Source: Geminicoccaceae bacterium (GTDB lineage Bacteria; Pseudomonadota; Alphaproteobacteria; Geminicoccales; Geminicoccaceae). Taken from it: 5,048 nt of DNA. The notes beneath the pieces are model-generated. The model had not been told where the DNA came from and searched no databases. It saw only the letters and a program-made list of their open reading frames with translations. This document shows positions 1 through 5,048 of this stretch, piece after piece (the first letter of the stretch is position 1; each line of letters opens with the position of its first letter). The stretch spans positions 4,263-9,310 of the forward strand of contig JAGREZ010000102.1 in the NCBI GenBank assembly GCA_020446285.1. Reading direction: 5' to 3'. Made by a program: the position numbers and the translations under genes.

Positions 1-134
1 CCCGACGGATAGGGAAACATCTCGAGCACATAATATTTGGGTCTGGACTCGTCTGCCTCGGCGCGGAAGCAGTTCCGTTCGTTCCAGATATTCTGCCATT
101 TCGCCTCGTTGGCGCGAAAGGGGTAGCGCAACAT
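1..134 (-). CDS. leuS: Leucyl-tRNA synthetase, N-terminal fragment (runs off the left edge)
   Basis: This is the first 44 codons of a class I aminoacyl-tRNA synthetase that charges tRNA-Leu in the cytoplasm. The translation begins MLRYPFRANEAKWQNIW and continues to KYYVLEMFPYPS at the edge. That matches the conserved LeuRS start, in which an E-x-KWQ-x-x-W helix is followed by the K-Y-Y-V-L-E-MFPYPSG strand leading into the HIGH motif. The HIGH motif itself lies outside the window. The ATG at 134-132 is preceded by a good ribosome binding site (GAGGAAA at 145-139, about 5 bases from the ATG). The gene lies 73 bases downstream of the DUF3576 lipoprotein gene on the same strand with no terminator between, so the two are probably co-transcribed. 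Identification is firm; completeness cannot be judged. Confidence 0.95.
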   Translation of the reverse strand, partial: MLRYPFRANEAKWQNIWNERNCFRAEADESRPKYYVLEMFPYPS

Positions 135-193
135 CGAATTTCCTCAGTTCCGCAAGCCGTTGAAGGACGGCCGCAGGCGCCGCCGTGACCATA

Positions 194-204
194 GGGGGGG
201 GGGG
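194..204. repeat. Homopolymer of 11 G (C11 on the coding strand) between DUF3576 and leuS
   Basis: An uninterrupted run of 11 G on the plus strand sits 4 bases past the DUF3576 stop codon and 60 bases before the leuS start. It is the longest homopolymer in the window. It lies in the leuS leader, outside both reading frames, so a change in length would not shift either protein. It could alter transcript structure or spacing, or it could be an assembly or sequencing length error. Confidence 0.9.
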
Positions 205-207
205 ATT

Positions 208-792
208 TCAGCCGGGTTCGCCGATCTCGGCAATCCGCAGTTCGCGCGCACGGGTCAGGATCTTGTCCTCGAGCGCGCGCGCCGTTGCATTGTTCGCCGG
301 AGCATCCAGCCAGCCGCCGGCATGATCCGATGTCTGCCGGAACATCGACACCTTGATGCCGTCGGCGCGCAGCACGGCGTCCTTGATGAGCACATGCAGC
401 TTGAGCCGCTCGTCGGGAGCGGCCGCCGTCTGGTACCATTCGGTGATGATGAGTCCGCCGAACGGATCGGCCGAGGCCAAGGGCATGAAATCGATGGTGT
501 CCAGCGTGGCGCGCCAGAGATAGGCATTCACACCAAGCCCGCCGCCACCGACGCCGACAGCGTCGGCCTCGCTGCCGCGCGTACTGAACTTGATACCTCC
601 CTCACCGTCGAAGATGGTGCCGCGCTCTTCCCGCTCCGCCTGATCCCTGGGATCATACTCACTGTGCGGCGCCGGTTGCACATCGAGCCCCTCGCAGGCA
701 CCGAGCACGAGCAGGAGCGCGGTTGCGAAAATGAACTTACCGGAGCTTCGACCCACGACGTGACTTCCACTTCTTGCAGCAGGGTGCGCCAT
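208..792 (-). CDS. DUF3576 family lipoprotein
   Basis: This encodes a 194-residue predicted lipoprotein of unknown function. A hydrophobic stretch (FIFATALLLVLGAC) ends in a textbook lipobox, L30-G-A-C33, so the mature protein should carry lipid on Cys33. After a charged linker come a TIFDGEGGIKF segment (residues 59-69) and the conserved core GVNAYLWRATLDTIDFMPLASADPFGG (87-113), then IITEWY and RADGIKVSMFRQ (142-153). This pattern is the one I recognise as DUF3576, an alphaproteobacterial family commonly found beside leuS. The reading frame is open further upstream, but that part is not protein-like. The start is uncertain. ATG 792 lacks a clear ribosome binding site. A GTG at 756 has GGAAG 7 bases upstream and would give a more typical 20-residue lipoprotein signal (Cys at 21). 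Family assignment is from remembered motifs; role unknown. Confidence 0.87.
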   Translation of the reverse strand: MAHPAARSGSHVVGRSSGKFIFATALLLVLGACEGLDVQPAPHSEYDPRDQAEREERGTIFDGEGGIKFSTRGSEADAVGVGGGGLGVNAYLWRATLDTIDFMPLASADPFGGLIITEWYQTAAAPDERLKLHVLIKDAVLRADGIKVSMFRQTSDHAGGWLDAPANNATARALEDKILTRARELRIAEIGEPG

Positions 793-1160
793 GGCGCTTG
801 TGTAAGAGATGCGGATCCAAACCACCGGGATTGCGGGAAAAATCCGTAACGAGCGAACCCGTGGCGCCCCGATGGTGATCCGCGCGGAAGATAGCACGAG
901 TGAATCCAAATGCCAGCCGTTGCGACAAATCCACACCGGCAATCCGCAACGATGCGCCATGCCGCGGGAACCCGCCGGCCGGAAAGGCCCGCAAGTGCTG
1001 AGCGCGAACGCGGCAACGGTCGCAGCCGGAGCGCTTCAGGTTTCGCGGTGAACGGGGAAGGCGTAAGGTGGAACCGGAAAGTCTCAGCTATCCGGCACCG
1101 GAATTTTCCCGCTCACGCGGACCGGCCCGCACGATCAGGAAATGAGGCGAGACACGGAGA
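793..1160. other. 368-base intergenic region between the small barrel protein gene and the DUF3576 gene
   Basis: I see no convincing gene here. Short open frames exist on both strands but have arginine-rich, low-complexity products typical of GC-rich shadows. The left part holds the promoter candidate at 888-916 and, in the expected leader, a weak GGATT/AATCC hairpin (828-832 with 841-845). The right part, just downstream of the small barrel gene, has only short GC palindromes (for example TCCGG-CA-CCGGA at 1091-1102) and no stem followed by a U tract on the minus strand. Readthrough from the upstream gene is therefore possible. Confidence 0.6.
888..916 (-). promoter_or_regulatory. Candidate sigma70-type promoter for the DUF3576-leuS unit
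   Basis: On the minus strand, CTGGCA (916-911) is followed after exactly 17 bases by TATCTT (893-888). The -10 box is preceded by TG and one base, which makes it an extended -10. Each box matches 4 of 6 consensus positions. Transcription would start near 881, giving a leader of about 90 bases to ATG 792 or about 125 to GTG 756. Found by eye; untested. Confidence 0.45.
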
Positions 1161-1817
1161 CTAGAATTCGAGACGGACCCCGACGCGGCCGATCGCCTGC
1201 TCGCCTTCATCCGGAACCGTTCCGAAGGCGACATCGCCCTCAAGCGTGAGCCATGACCAGGCGGCAAGATCGGTGCTGAACATCATCACGTCGCGTACGC
1301 CCGAGGATTCGGCGGTGGTCGTCCCGCGCTGGCCGAAGGCGACGCGCGCACTGACCGGGCCGATACTCAATCCGGCCGCGACCATGTCGGTCGTCGATCC
1401 GAAAAGCTGCGTCCTGCCCAGACCGCCCATCACTCCGATGTCGGCCACCCTCATACCCCCGCCGACGAGCATGCTGCCGGCACCGTAGAGACCGTCGGTC
1501 GATGCGGTCGCGAGCGGACGCTGGATGCGGTCGAGCCAAGACGTGTCGACGCCGAGTTCCAGACTGACAGGCGGCGCCTCAGTGCGAGAATGATCGAAAT
1601 TCATGACGGCACTGCGCGGAGTGAACTGGCCGACACCAAGGGCCGAACGGTAGGAGCCGCCGAAAAAGCTGCTGTGAAGTCCGCTGCTGGGCGGCACGAA
1701 GAACGAGGCCGGATCGGCACCGAAACCGCCGGCAACCATGTCGAGAGCACTGGCGGGCGACGGGCTGGTACACAAGATACCCGCGGCTACAGCAATCGCC
1801 GGAAACGCTCTGGTCAT
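1161..1817 (-). CDS. Short porin-like outer-membrane beta-barrel protein
   Basis: This encodes 218 residues with a signal peptide (MTRAFPAIAVAAGIL..., probable cleavage after the PASA at residues 21-24). The mature part is rich in Gly, Ser, Ala and alternating hydrophobic residues, and it ends RVGVRLEF. A C-terminal Phe is the usual outer-membrane barrel sorting signal. The last 100 residues or so align by eye with the C-terminus of the neighbouring porin. Shared anchors are IGP/FGP (152-154 against porin 270-272) and TLxGDVxF (191-198 against 306-313). Residues 25-110 are not recognisable to me. The protein is much shorter than a 16-strand porin and contains no lysine at all. ATG 1817 was chosen because GAGG lies about 10 bases upstream, a promoter candidate lies just beyond, and a signal peptide starts there. 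The frame stays open to 2045, but the extension reads as non-coding. The gene could be a minor channel or a shortened paralogue. Confidence 0.78.
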   Translation of the reverse strand: MTRAFPAIAVAAGILCTSPSPASALDMVAGGFGADPASFFVPPSSGLHSSFFGGSYRSALGVGQFTPRSAVMNFDHSRTEAPPVSLELGVDTSWLDRIQRPLATASTDGLYGAGSMLVGGGMRVADIGVMGGLGRTQLFGSTTDMVAAGLSIGPVSARVAFGQRGTTTAESSGVRDVMMFSTDLAAWSWLTLEGDVAFGTVPDEGEQAIGRVGVRLEF

Positions 1818-1847
1818 TTCGCCCAATCCTCGACAACGAACCCATAA

Positions 1848-1876
1848 ACTATCGCGCACCGCGTGAGAACAATCAA
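1848..1876 (-). promoter_or_regulatory. Candidate sigma70-type promoter for the small barrel protein gene
   Basis: On the minus strand, TTGATT (1876-1871) and GATAGT (1853-1848) are separated by 17 bases; each matches 4 of 6 consensus positions. The expected start of transcription, near 1841, leaves a leader of about 25 bases that contains the GAGG ribosome binding site before ATG 1817. Together with the porin terminator upstream, this suggests the gene is transcribed on its own. Confidence 0.45.
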
Positions 1877-1979
1877 GCATGTTGCAGCTCCGCGAGGCGA
1901 TTTCAGTCATCTTCCATGATATTTGAACAACGTTACCGGAAGGTTGACGCTGATGCAATTGTACACCGTTGCGCGTCGG

Positions 1980-2009
1980 TATCACACTGCATGTCGATAT
2001 CACACCGCA
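1980..2009. repeat. Pair of 12-base direct repeats (TATCACACTGCA / TATCACACCGCA)
   Basis: Two copies, at 1980-1991 and 1998-2009, agree at 11 of 12 positions and start 18 bases apart. Read on the minus strand, both contain TGTGATA. They lie about 165-190 bases upstream of the small barrel protein start and immediately beyond the porin terminator. They could be tandem sites for a regulator. No regulator can be named, although TGTGA resembles a CRP/FNR-type half-site. Confidence 0.5.
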
Positions 2010-2042
2010 GAAAGACGGGCGGCAGGAAAAACCTGCCGCCCG
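2008..2042 (-). terminator. Rho-independent terminator of the porin gene
   Basis: A perfect 11-base-pair inverted repeat (CGGGCGGCAGG at 2016-2026 with CCTGCCGCCCG at 2032-2042) encloses a 5-base loop. On the minus strand the stem is followed by TCTTTCT, a U-rich tail. It begins 31 bases after the porin stop codon, so it should end the porin transcript before the small barrel gene. There is no T-tract on the plus-strand side, so it appears to work in one direction. Confidence 0.9.
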
Positions 2043-2072
2043 CACATCACATCCAGCCCTTGTCAGGCAGGA

Positions 2073-3080
2073 TCAGAACGCGACGCCGAGGCGGGCGACG
2101 CCGGTGACACCGTCGTCATCGCCGCCATCGTCACGGTCAAAGAACGACACATCACCTGCGAGCGTAACACCGGGCAGGATGCCGACATCGGCACTGAGCA
2201 CGATATTCTCGGGTTCGCCACCACCGTCGATATCGCTGTAGGCGTAGTTGACCGACACATTGGCCGGGCCGAACGAACCCTTGACACCGGCATTGATGTT
2301 ATCCTGGTTCTCGTCGGCATAGTAGCCACCCGCGAAGGTGAAGCCGGCGAAGCCAACCGAGGCACCACCACCGATTCCGTTGGCATCGCCGACCGGCGAA
2401 CCATCCTCGCCGTCAGCCGTGTAGCCGACGACCGCAGCCTTGACATCGAGACCACCAAAGCTGCCGGCATAGGTGGCACCGGCCTCGACCATGTCCTCAA
2501 GATTGCCATTGTTGTCGGCGGGATTTTCCTGGGCACCGGCGTGGCCCGTGTCCGGCGTGAAGGAAACGCCGAGCTGGAAGCCGCTGACGACCGGCGAATA
2601 GTAGATCACCTTGGTGGCATCGCTGGAATTGGTCAGACCGAAGTCCACCGACGCGACTTCACCGGCGCCATCGATACCGCCCGTACCCGCGGCAGCCGAG
2701 AAACCGCCGATCTTCATGTTGTCGGAGGCACCGTCCTCGTCACCGAAACGCAGCTCACCGAAACCGCCGGAAATGAAGATCCAGGTTTCGTCGGTGTTGT
2801 CATTGCGGTTGGTGTCGGTCTCGAACTCGATCGTGGCACCGTAGCTCAGGCCGGTCTCGTCATCGGTGGCACGCGCATTGACGTGAACTTCCGAGTCGTT
2901 GCGGAAGTAGAAGCTGCGCGAATCATTGTTGCCGGACTCGTTGTCGAGATCGCCGAACGCGGCCAGGGTCCTCATGAAGCCGGACACACCGACCTCGAGA
3001 TCGCCAGCCTGCGCCGAAGAAATCATGGCAGACGCACCGAAAACGGCGGTTGTGCCCAACAGAACCTTTTTGAAGTCCAT
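2073..3080 (-). CDS. Gram-negative porin, alphaproteobacterial type
   Basis: This encodes a 335-residue outer-membrane general diffusion channel, probably trimeric. A signal peptide (MDFKKVLLGTTAVFGASAM..., AQA cleavage after residue 25) precedes a mature protein starting GDLEVGVSGFMRTLAAFGD. The segment TWIFISGGFGELRFGDEDGASD (99-120) is the characteristic strand and constriction-loop entry of alphaproteobacterial porins. The chain alternates short polar turns and amphipathic strands and ends VARLGVAF with the terminal Phe needed for barrel assembly. The length is normal for 16-strand porins. The start is supported by GAGGAG 9 bases upstream. The mature protein is strongly acidic: I count about 52 Asp/Glu against 12 Lys/Arg, with Asp-rich loops such as 315-323. 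Cation preference and a saline habitat are inferences. A terminator follows and a leader of about 230 bases may precede it. Confidence 0.95.
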   Translation of the reverse strand: MDFKKVLLGTTAVFGASAMISSAQAGDLEVGVSGFMRTLAAFGDLDNESGNNDSRSFYFRNDSEVHVNARATDDETGLSYGATIEFETDTNRNDNTDETWIFISGGFGELRFGDEDGASDNMKIGGFSAAAGTGGIDGAGEVASVDFGLTNSSDATKVIYYSPVVSGFQLGVSFTPDTGHAGAQENPADNNGNLEDMVEAGATYAGSFGGLDVKAAVVGYTADGEDGSPVGDANGIGGGASVGFAGFTFAGGYYADENQDNINAGVKGSFGPANVSVNYAYSDIDGGGEPENIVLSADVGILPGVTLAGDVSFFDRDDGGDDDGVTGVARLGVAF

Positions 3081-3167
3081 CCTCTTTCTCTCCTCAACAC
3101 CCGTTGTTTGGGGCGCCTTTTTTCAGGGTTCATTACTCTCGGGGACGACCCCCGCCCGGCCGGAGCA

Positions 3168-3250
3168 CGATCCCTGGATCGACAAGCCCCTTCGACCGCT
3201 CAGGGTTATCCGGATTCAGGCGAGCCGAAGCAAGCATGACAGGGATTCAG
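3168..3250. repeat. Repeat-like palindromic element in the porin leader
   Basis: Seen directly: ATCCCTG (3170-3176) is matched in inverted orientation by CAGGGAT (3240-3246), bounding 77 bases. The left end is also a palindrome, CGATCC-CT-GGATCG (3168-3181). GGATTCAG occurs twice in direct orientation (3212-3219, 3243-3250). The interior contains CCCTTCGACCGCTCAGGG (3188-3205). That resembles the CCCTTCGACAAGCTCAGGG-type intergenic repeat I know from various proteobacterial genomes. Membership of that family is an inference. Confidence 0.5.
3205..3233 (-). promoter_or_regulatory. Weaker alternative porin promoter candidate
   Basis: On the minus strand, TTGCTT (3233-3228) and GATAAC (3210-3205) are 17 bases apart, matching 3 of 6 and 4 of 6 consensus positions. 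It would give a leader of about 120 bases. It overlaps the repeat-like element and is less convincing than the upstream candidate at 3321-3349. Confidence 0.2.
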
Positions 3251-3320
3251 CGAAGTCATTGAGAAGCCACTGTGTCGGGCGAGCCACAAGATTAGGCCGC
3301 AAAATGTCACAGTTTACTGC

Positions 3321-3349
3321 AATATCGAAATGCAAGCATATGTTTTCAA
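3321..3349 (-). promoter_or_regulatory. Candidate main sigma70-type promoter of the porin gene
   Basis: On the minus strand, TTGAAA (3349-3344, 5 of 6 consensus) is followed after 17 bases by GATATT (3326-3321, 4 of 6). It lies in the AT-rich island just past the oxygenase stop codon. Transcription would begin near 3314, leaving an untranslated leader of roughly 230 bases ahead of the porin ATG. Confidence 0.45.
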
Positions 3350-3369
3350 ATGGCTTTTCTTCGCGGCAA

Positions 3370-4599
3370 TCACATGATACGCAGCAAAGCCATGCGTTGC
3401 ATGTCCTCGAGGAAGCGATCGACCACGGCTTTCGGCGCTTCGGCGAATGCCCCGTCGATCTCGGTCCGCCGGAACGAGGTGCGGGCGAGAACCCACTTCG
3501 TCAGCGCCGCGACATCTGCCGGTACCTCCACCGCGCGGTTGTCACCGCTCCTGACAAGGCCGAAACGCCCGCCCTGCTCCACCAGCCGCGTGCCCGGTGC
3601 CGTCACTTCGTAGGCGACATGGGCATTGTCGAGCAGATCCGGAAGATCGTAGGTCTCGCGCTGGTAGTGGAATGTCCGGCCAAAGCCCCGGACCGCCTCG
3701 AGCATCTCCGCCGATGCCAGCAATGCCCGCGCCCGCTCGCCGAGACCGGCGAGATGCTCGCGCAGCGCCGCCTCGTCATTCACGGGGAGGTTCCGCCGGC
3801 TGAGCGGCTCGGTGATCATCTGCTGGTAGAGGGCGCTCACCGCGTCGAGGCCGATGGGATAGGTCACCCCGAAGGCGATATGGATGCAGCCGCCGTCATC
3901 GGCAAGCGCATAGTGATACTGGCCGCGCGGCAAATAGAGCAGGTCGCCCGGCGTCAGCCGGACCTCGCGCCAGAGCTCGCCTTTCTTCTCCTCGTGATAG
4001 GATTGCGGCTGGCTCTTGAAGATCTCGTGCGCGATCGGCGCATCTTCGCACCCCTCGAAGACGCTCCACAGCTTCTCGCCCTCGACATGCACGGCGAAGA
4101 CATCGTGCGTGTCGTAATGCACGCGAAAGGCCTGCTTGCGCCTGGATGACATGTAGAGGTTCGCCTGCACCTTGCCGCCGAGCGCCCTTTCCATGGTGGC
4201 GGAGAACGCACTCAGTTCGGGCGTGAGCTGGTCGATGTCGTTGGCGACGAGCGTGGCGCCACGCTGCAAGTACTGCTTGACCAGCACCGGATCCGGCCTG
4301 AGGACCTGCCCGCCATCGCGGCCGGGTTCGACCTTCGCATAGGACTGGGCGGGGATGGTCTCCTTGTCGAGAACCATCAGCAGCGAACTTGCCGACCAGA
4401 TCGTGTTGATACCCAGCAACCTGCCGAGAATGGACCAGTTCATCACCGATGCGAACTTTTCCGCCGCGCCCTCGAGATGGAGCGGCCTCTTGCCGAGATA
4501 TTCGCGTCTGAACCGCTCGGCGCCCAGCGGCGCCAGGATGTCGTCGAATGTCGTTGCCATGTCCACACCGCTTGACTCGTGATCCTCCGGAGCCTCCAT
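3370..4599 (-). CDS. JmjC/cupin-4 domain 2-oxoglutarate oxygenase, ribosomal-oxygenase-like
   Basis: This encodes 409 residues resembling the bacterial YcfD/RoxA and eukaryotic NO66/MINA proteins. These are Fe(II)- and 2-oxoglutarate-dependent hydroxylases; E. coli YcfD hydroxylates an arginine of ribosomal protein uL16. The iron-binding triad is visible: H161-x-D163 in FRVHYDTHDVF, and distal H229 in LYLPRGQYHYA. The conserved GEKLW (174-178) follows the first strand, and LTPGDLLYLPRG is the usual cupin turn. Residues about 250-320 look helical and could form the dimer segment. The end (about 345-409, with FRRTEIDGAF and VVDRFLEDMQRMALL) fits the winged-helix tail of this family. Start 4599 has AAGGGG 8 bases upstream. 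The alternative ATG 4560 has only a distant GGAGGA, but it would begin at MATTFDDILAPLG, where homology is likely to begin. The substrate is unknown. Confidence 0.88.
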   Translation of the reverse strand: MEAPEDHESSGVDMATTFDDILAPLGAERFRREYLGKRPLHLEGAAEKFASVMNWSILGRLLGINTIWSASSLLMVLDKETIPAQSYAKVEPGRDGGQVLRPDPVLVKQYLQRGATLVANDIDQLTPELSAFSATMERALGGKVQANLYMSSRRKQAFRVHYDTHDVFAVHVEGEKLWSVFEGCEDAPIAHEIFKSQPQSYHEEKKGELWREVRLTPGDLLYLPRGQYHYALADDGGCIHIAFGVTYPIGLDAVSALYQQMITEPLSRRNLPVNDEAALREHLAGLGERARALLASAEMLEAVRGFGRTFHYQRETYDLPDLLDNAHVAYEVTAPGTRLVEQGGRFGLVRSGDNRAVEVPADVAALTKWVLARTSFRRTEIDGAFAEAPKAVVDRFLEDMQRMALLRIM

Positions 4600-4638
4600 C
4601 TAGCAGCCCCTTCTCCAAAGAACACCCGGGAGTGAGCC
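4600..4638. promoter_or_regulatory. 39-base divergent intergenic space between the oxygenase gene and yggS
   Basis: The two ribosome binding sites (GGAGAAGGGG on the minus strand; GGGAG at 4628-4632 on the plus strand) fill most of this gap. Promoters for both directions must therefore overlap the opposite coding region. On the plus strand TTGACT (4572-4577) is a good -35 match, but I find no convincing -10 at 16-18 bases, so no promoter is called. Confidence 0.4.
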
Positions 4639-5048
4639 TTGAGCGACATCACGCCGCAAACGGATGAAACAGTGGTCGATGTTGCCGCGAATCTCGCGGA
4701 CATCCGCGAACGGATGCGCCTCGCTGCGGTGAATGCCGGGCGCGACCCGGCAGCGACCGCTCTCGTCACGGTGAGCAAGCAGCAACCGGTGGAGCGTGTC
4801 GAGGCCGCGCTCGCGGCGGGCCAGCGCGTCTTCGGCGAGAATTATGTGCAGGCAGCACAGGCCGTCTGGCCGGCGCTGCGGGAACGCCATGGCGATGTCG
4901 AGTTGCACATGATCGGCCCGCTGCAGACCAACAAGGCCGAACAGGCGGTGGAACTGTTCGACGTCATCCAGTCGCTCGACCGGCCGAAGCTCGCGGGCGC
5001 GCTGGCGAAGGCGATGGACAGGACGGGGCGGCGACCGCGCCTCCTCGT
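4639..5048 (+). CDS. yggS: YggS/PLPBP family pyridoxal-phosphate homeostasis protein, N-terminal part (runs off the right edge)
   Basis: This is the first 136 codons of an alanine-racemase-like TIM-barrel protein. It binds PLP but has no known enzymatic activity, and it buffers vitamin B6 and amino-acid metabolism. Family hallmarks in order: N18-L-A-D-I-R-E-R, LVTVSK with the PLP lysine K47, GQRVFGEN (61-68), ELHMIGPLQTNK (88-99) and DVIQSLDRPKL (108-118). The start is a TTG at 4639. An in-frame TGA lies at 4633-4635, so no longer start is possible. GGAG (4629-4632) is 6 bases upstream, and the next ATG would delete the conserved N-terminal helix. It is divergent from the oxygenase gene. About 40% of the protein is missing beyond the edge. 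Confidence 0.94.
   Translation, partial: MSDITPQTDETVVDVAANLADIRERMRLAAVNAGRDPAATALVTVSKQQPVERVEAALAAGQRVFGENYVQAAQAVWPALRERHGDVELHMIGPLQTNKAEQAVELFDVIQSLDRPKLAGALAKAMDRTGRRPRLL

Larger units (their letters stand above)
3081..3369. other. 289-base porin leader and promoter region
   Basis: This holds no gene. The part nearest the porin carries the ribosome binding site GAGGAG, an A6 run on the minus strand and a GGGG-ACGA-CCCC hairpin (3141-3152). The middle carries a repeat-like element (3170-3246). The part nearest the oxygenase gene (about 3300-3360) is an AT-rich island unlike its surroundings and holds the best promoter candidate. No stem with a U tract follows the oxygenase stop codon, so some readthrough into the porin is possible. 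Confidence 0.7.

Noticed and set aside
1..192. Second frame starting at the ATG right after the homopolymer
   Set aside because: It is out of frame with leuS, lacks a ribosome binding site and becomes a shadow of the leuS codons after position 134.
793..960. N-terminal extension of the DUF3576 protein to an ATG at 960
   Set aside because: The extension would put some 56 to 68 non-hydrophobic residues before a clear lipoprotein signal and would overlap the promoter candidate.
1091..1110. TCCGG-CA-CCGGA followed by ATTTT as a terminator
   Set aside because: The loop is only two bases and the T-run is on the plus strand, whereas the gene needing a terminator is on the minus strand.
1818..2045. 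N-terminal extension of the small barrel protein to an ATG at 2045
   Set aside because: The extra 76 residues read as untranslated DNA, cover the porin terminator and promoter, and would bury the signal peptide.
3110..3126. GGGGCGCC followed by T6 as a plus-strand terminator
   Set aside because: The palindrome is too short for a stem with a loop and no plus-strand gene ends nearby.
1923..3239. 438-codon plus-strand open frame antisense to the porin
   Set aside because: It is a mirror of the porin's GAC/GGC-rich codons, has no ribosome binding site, runs through the terminator, and its product resembles no protein. The minus-strand frame has a signal peptide and a porin signature.
2926..4149. 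407-codon plus-strand open frame
   Set aside because: It spans the porin start, the leader and half of the oxygenase gene on the opposite strand. It arises from codon-position GC bias and shows no domain.
3896..4618. 240-codon minus-strand frame overlapping the oxygenase
   Set aside because: It is an alternate frame of the same strand with Arg/Ala-rich composition; the other frame holds the JmjC motifs.

Overview
The window is GC-rich DNA that looks like an alphaproteobacterium, most likely a Rhodospirillales-type marine or aquatic lineage. This rests on three things read from the translations: a DUF3576 lipoprotein directly upstream of leuS, a porin with the alphaproteobacterial repeat-strand signature, and the overall codon style. 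The genus cannot be named from the sequence alone.

Layout, right to left, because all but one gene lie on the minus strand. At the right edge a plus-strand yggS-type PLP-binding protein gene (4639 to the edge, incomplete) is divergent from a minus-strand JmjC/cupin-4 oxygenase gene (4599-3370), with only 39 bases between them. A 289-base AT-rich and hairpin-rich leader follows. It holds a good sigma70-type promoter candidate and a repeat-like 77-base element. It leads into a 335-residue acidic porin (3080-2073) that ends in a clean rho-independent terminator (2042-2008). Next comes a separately promoted 218-residue outer-membrane barrel-like protein (1817-1161) whose C-terminal part resembles the porin's. 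A 368-base gap with one promoter candidate precedes a DUF3576 lipoprotein gene (792-208). After a short spacer with an unusual 11-base homopolymer comes the start of leuS (134 to the left edge, incomplete).

Functionally the window mixes envelope genes (porin, porin-like protein, lipoprotein) with housekeeping genes (leuS, yggS, a JmjC oxygenase that may modify a ribosomal protein). DUF3576 and leuS are probably co-transcribed. The porin and the small barrel protein appear to be separate transcription units.

I found no mobile element, CRISPR array, tRNA or rRNA, and no clear new multi-gene system. The items most worth a second look are the shortened porin relative beside the full porin, the repeat-like element in the porin leader, the homopolymer in front of leuS, and a pair of near-identical 12-base direct repeats upstream of the small barrel gene.
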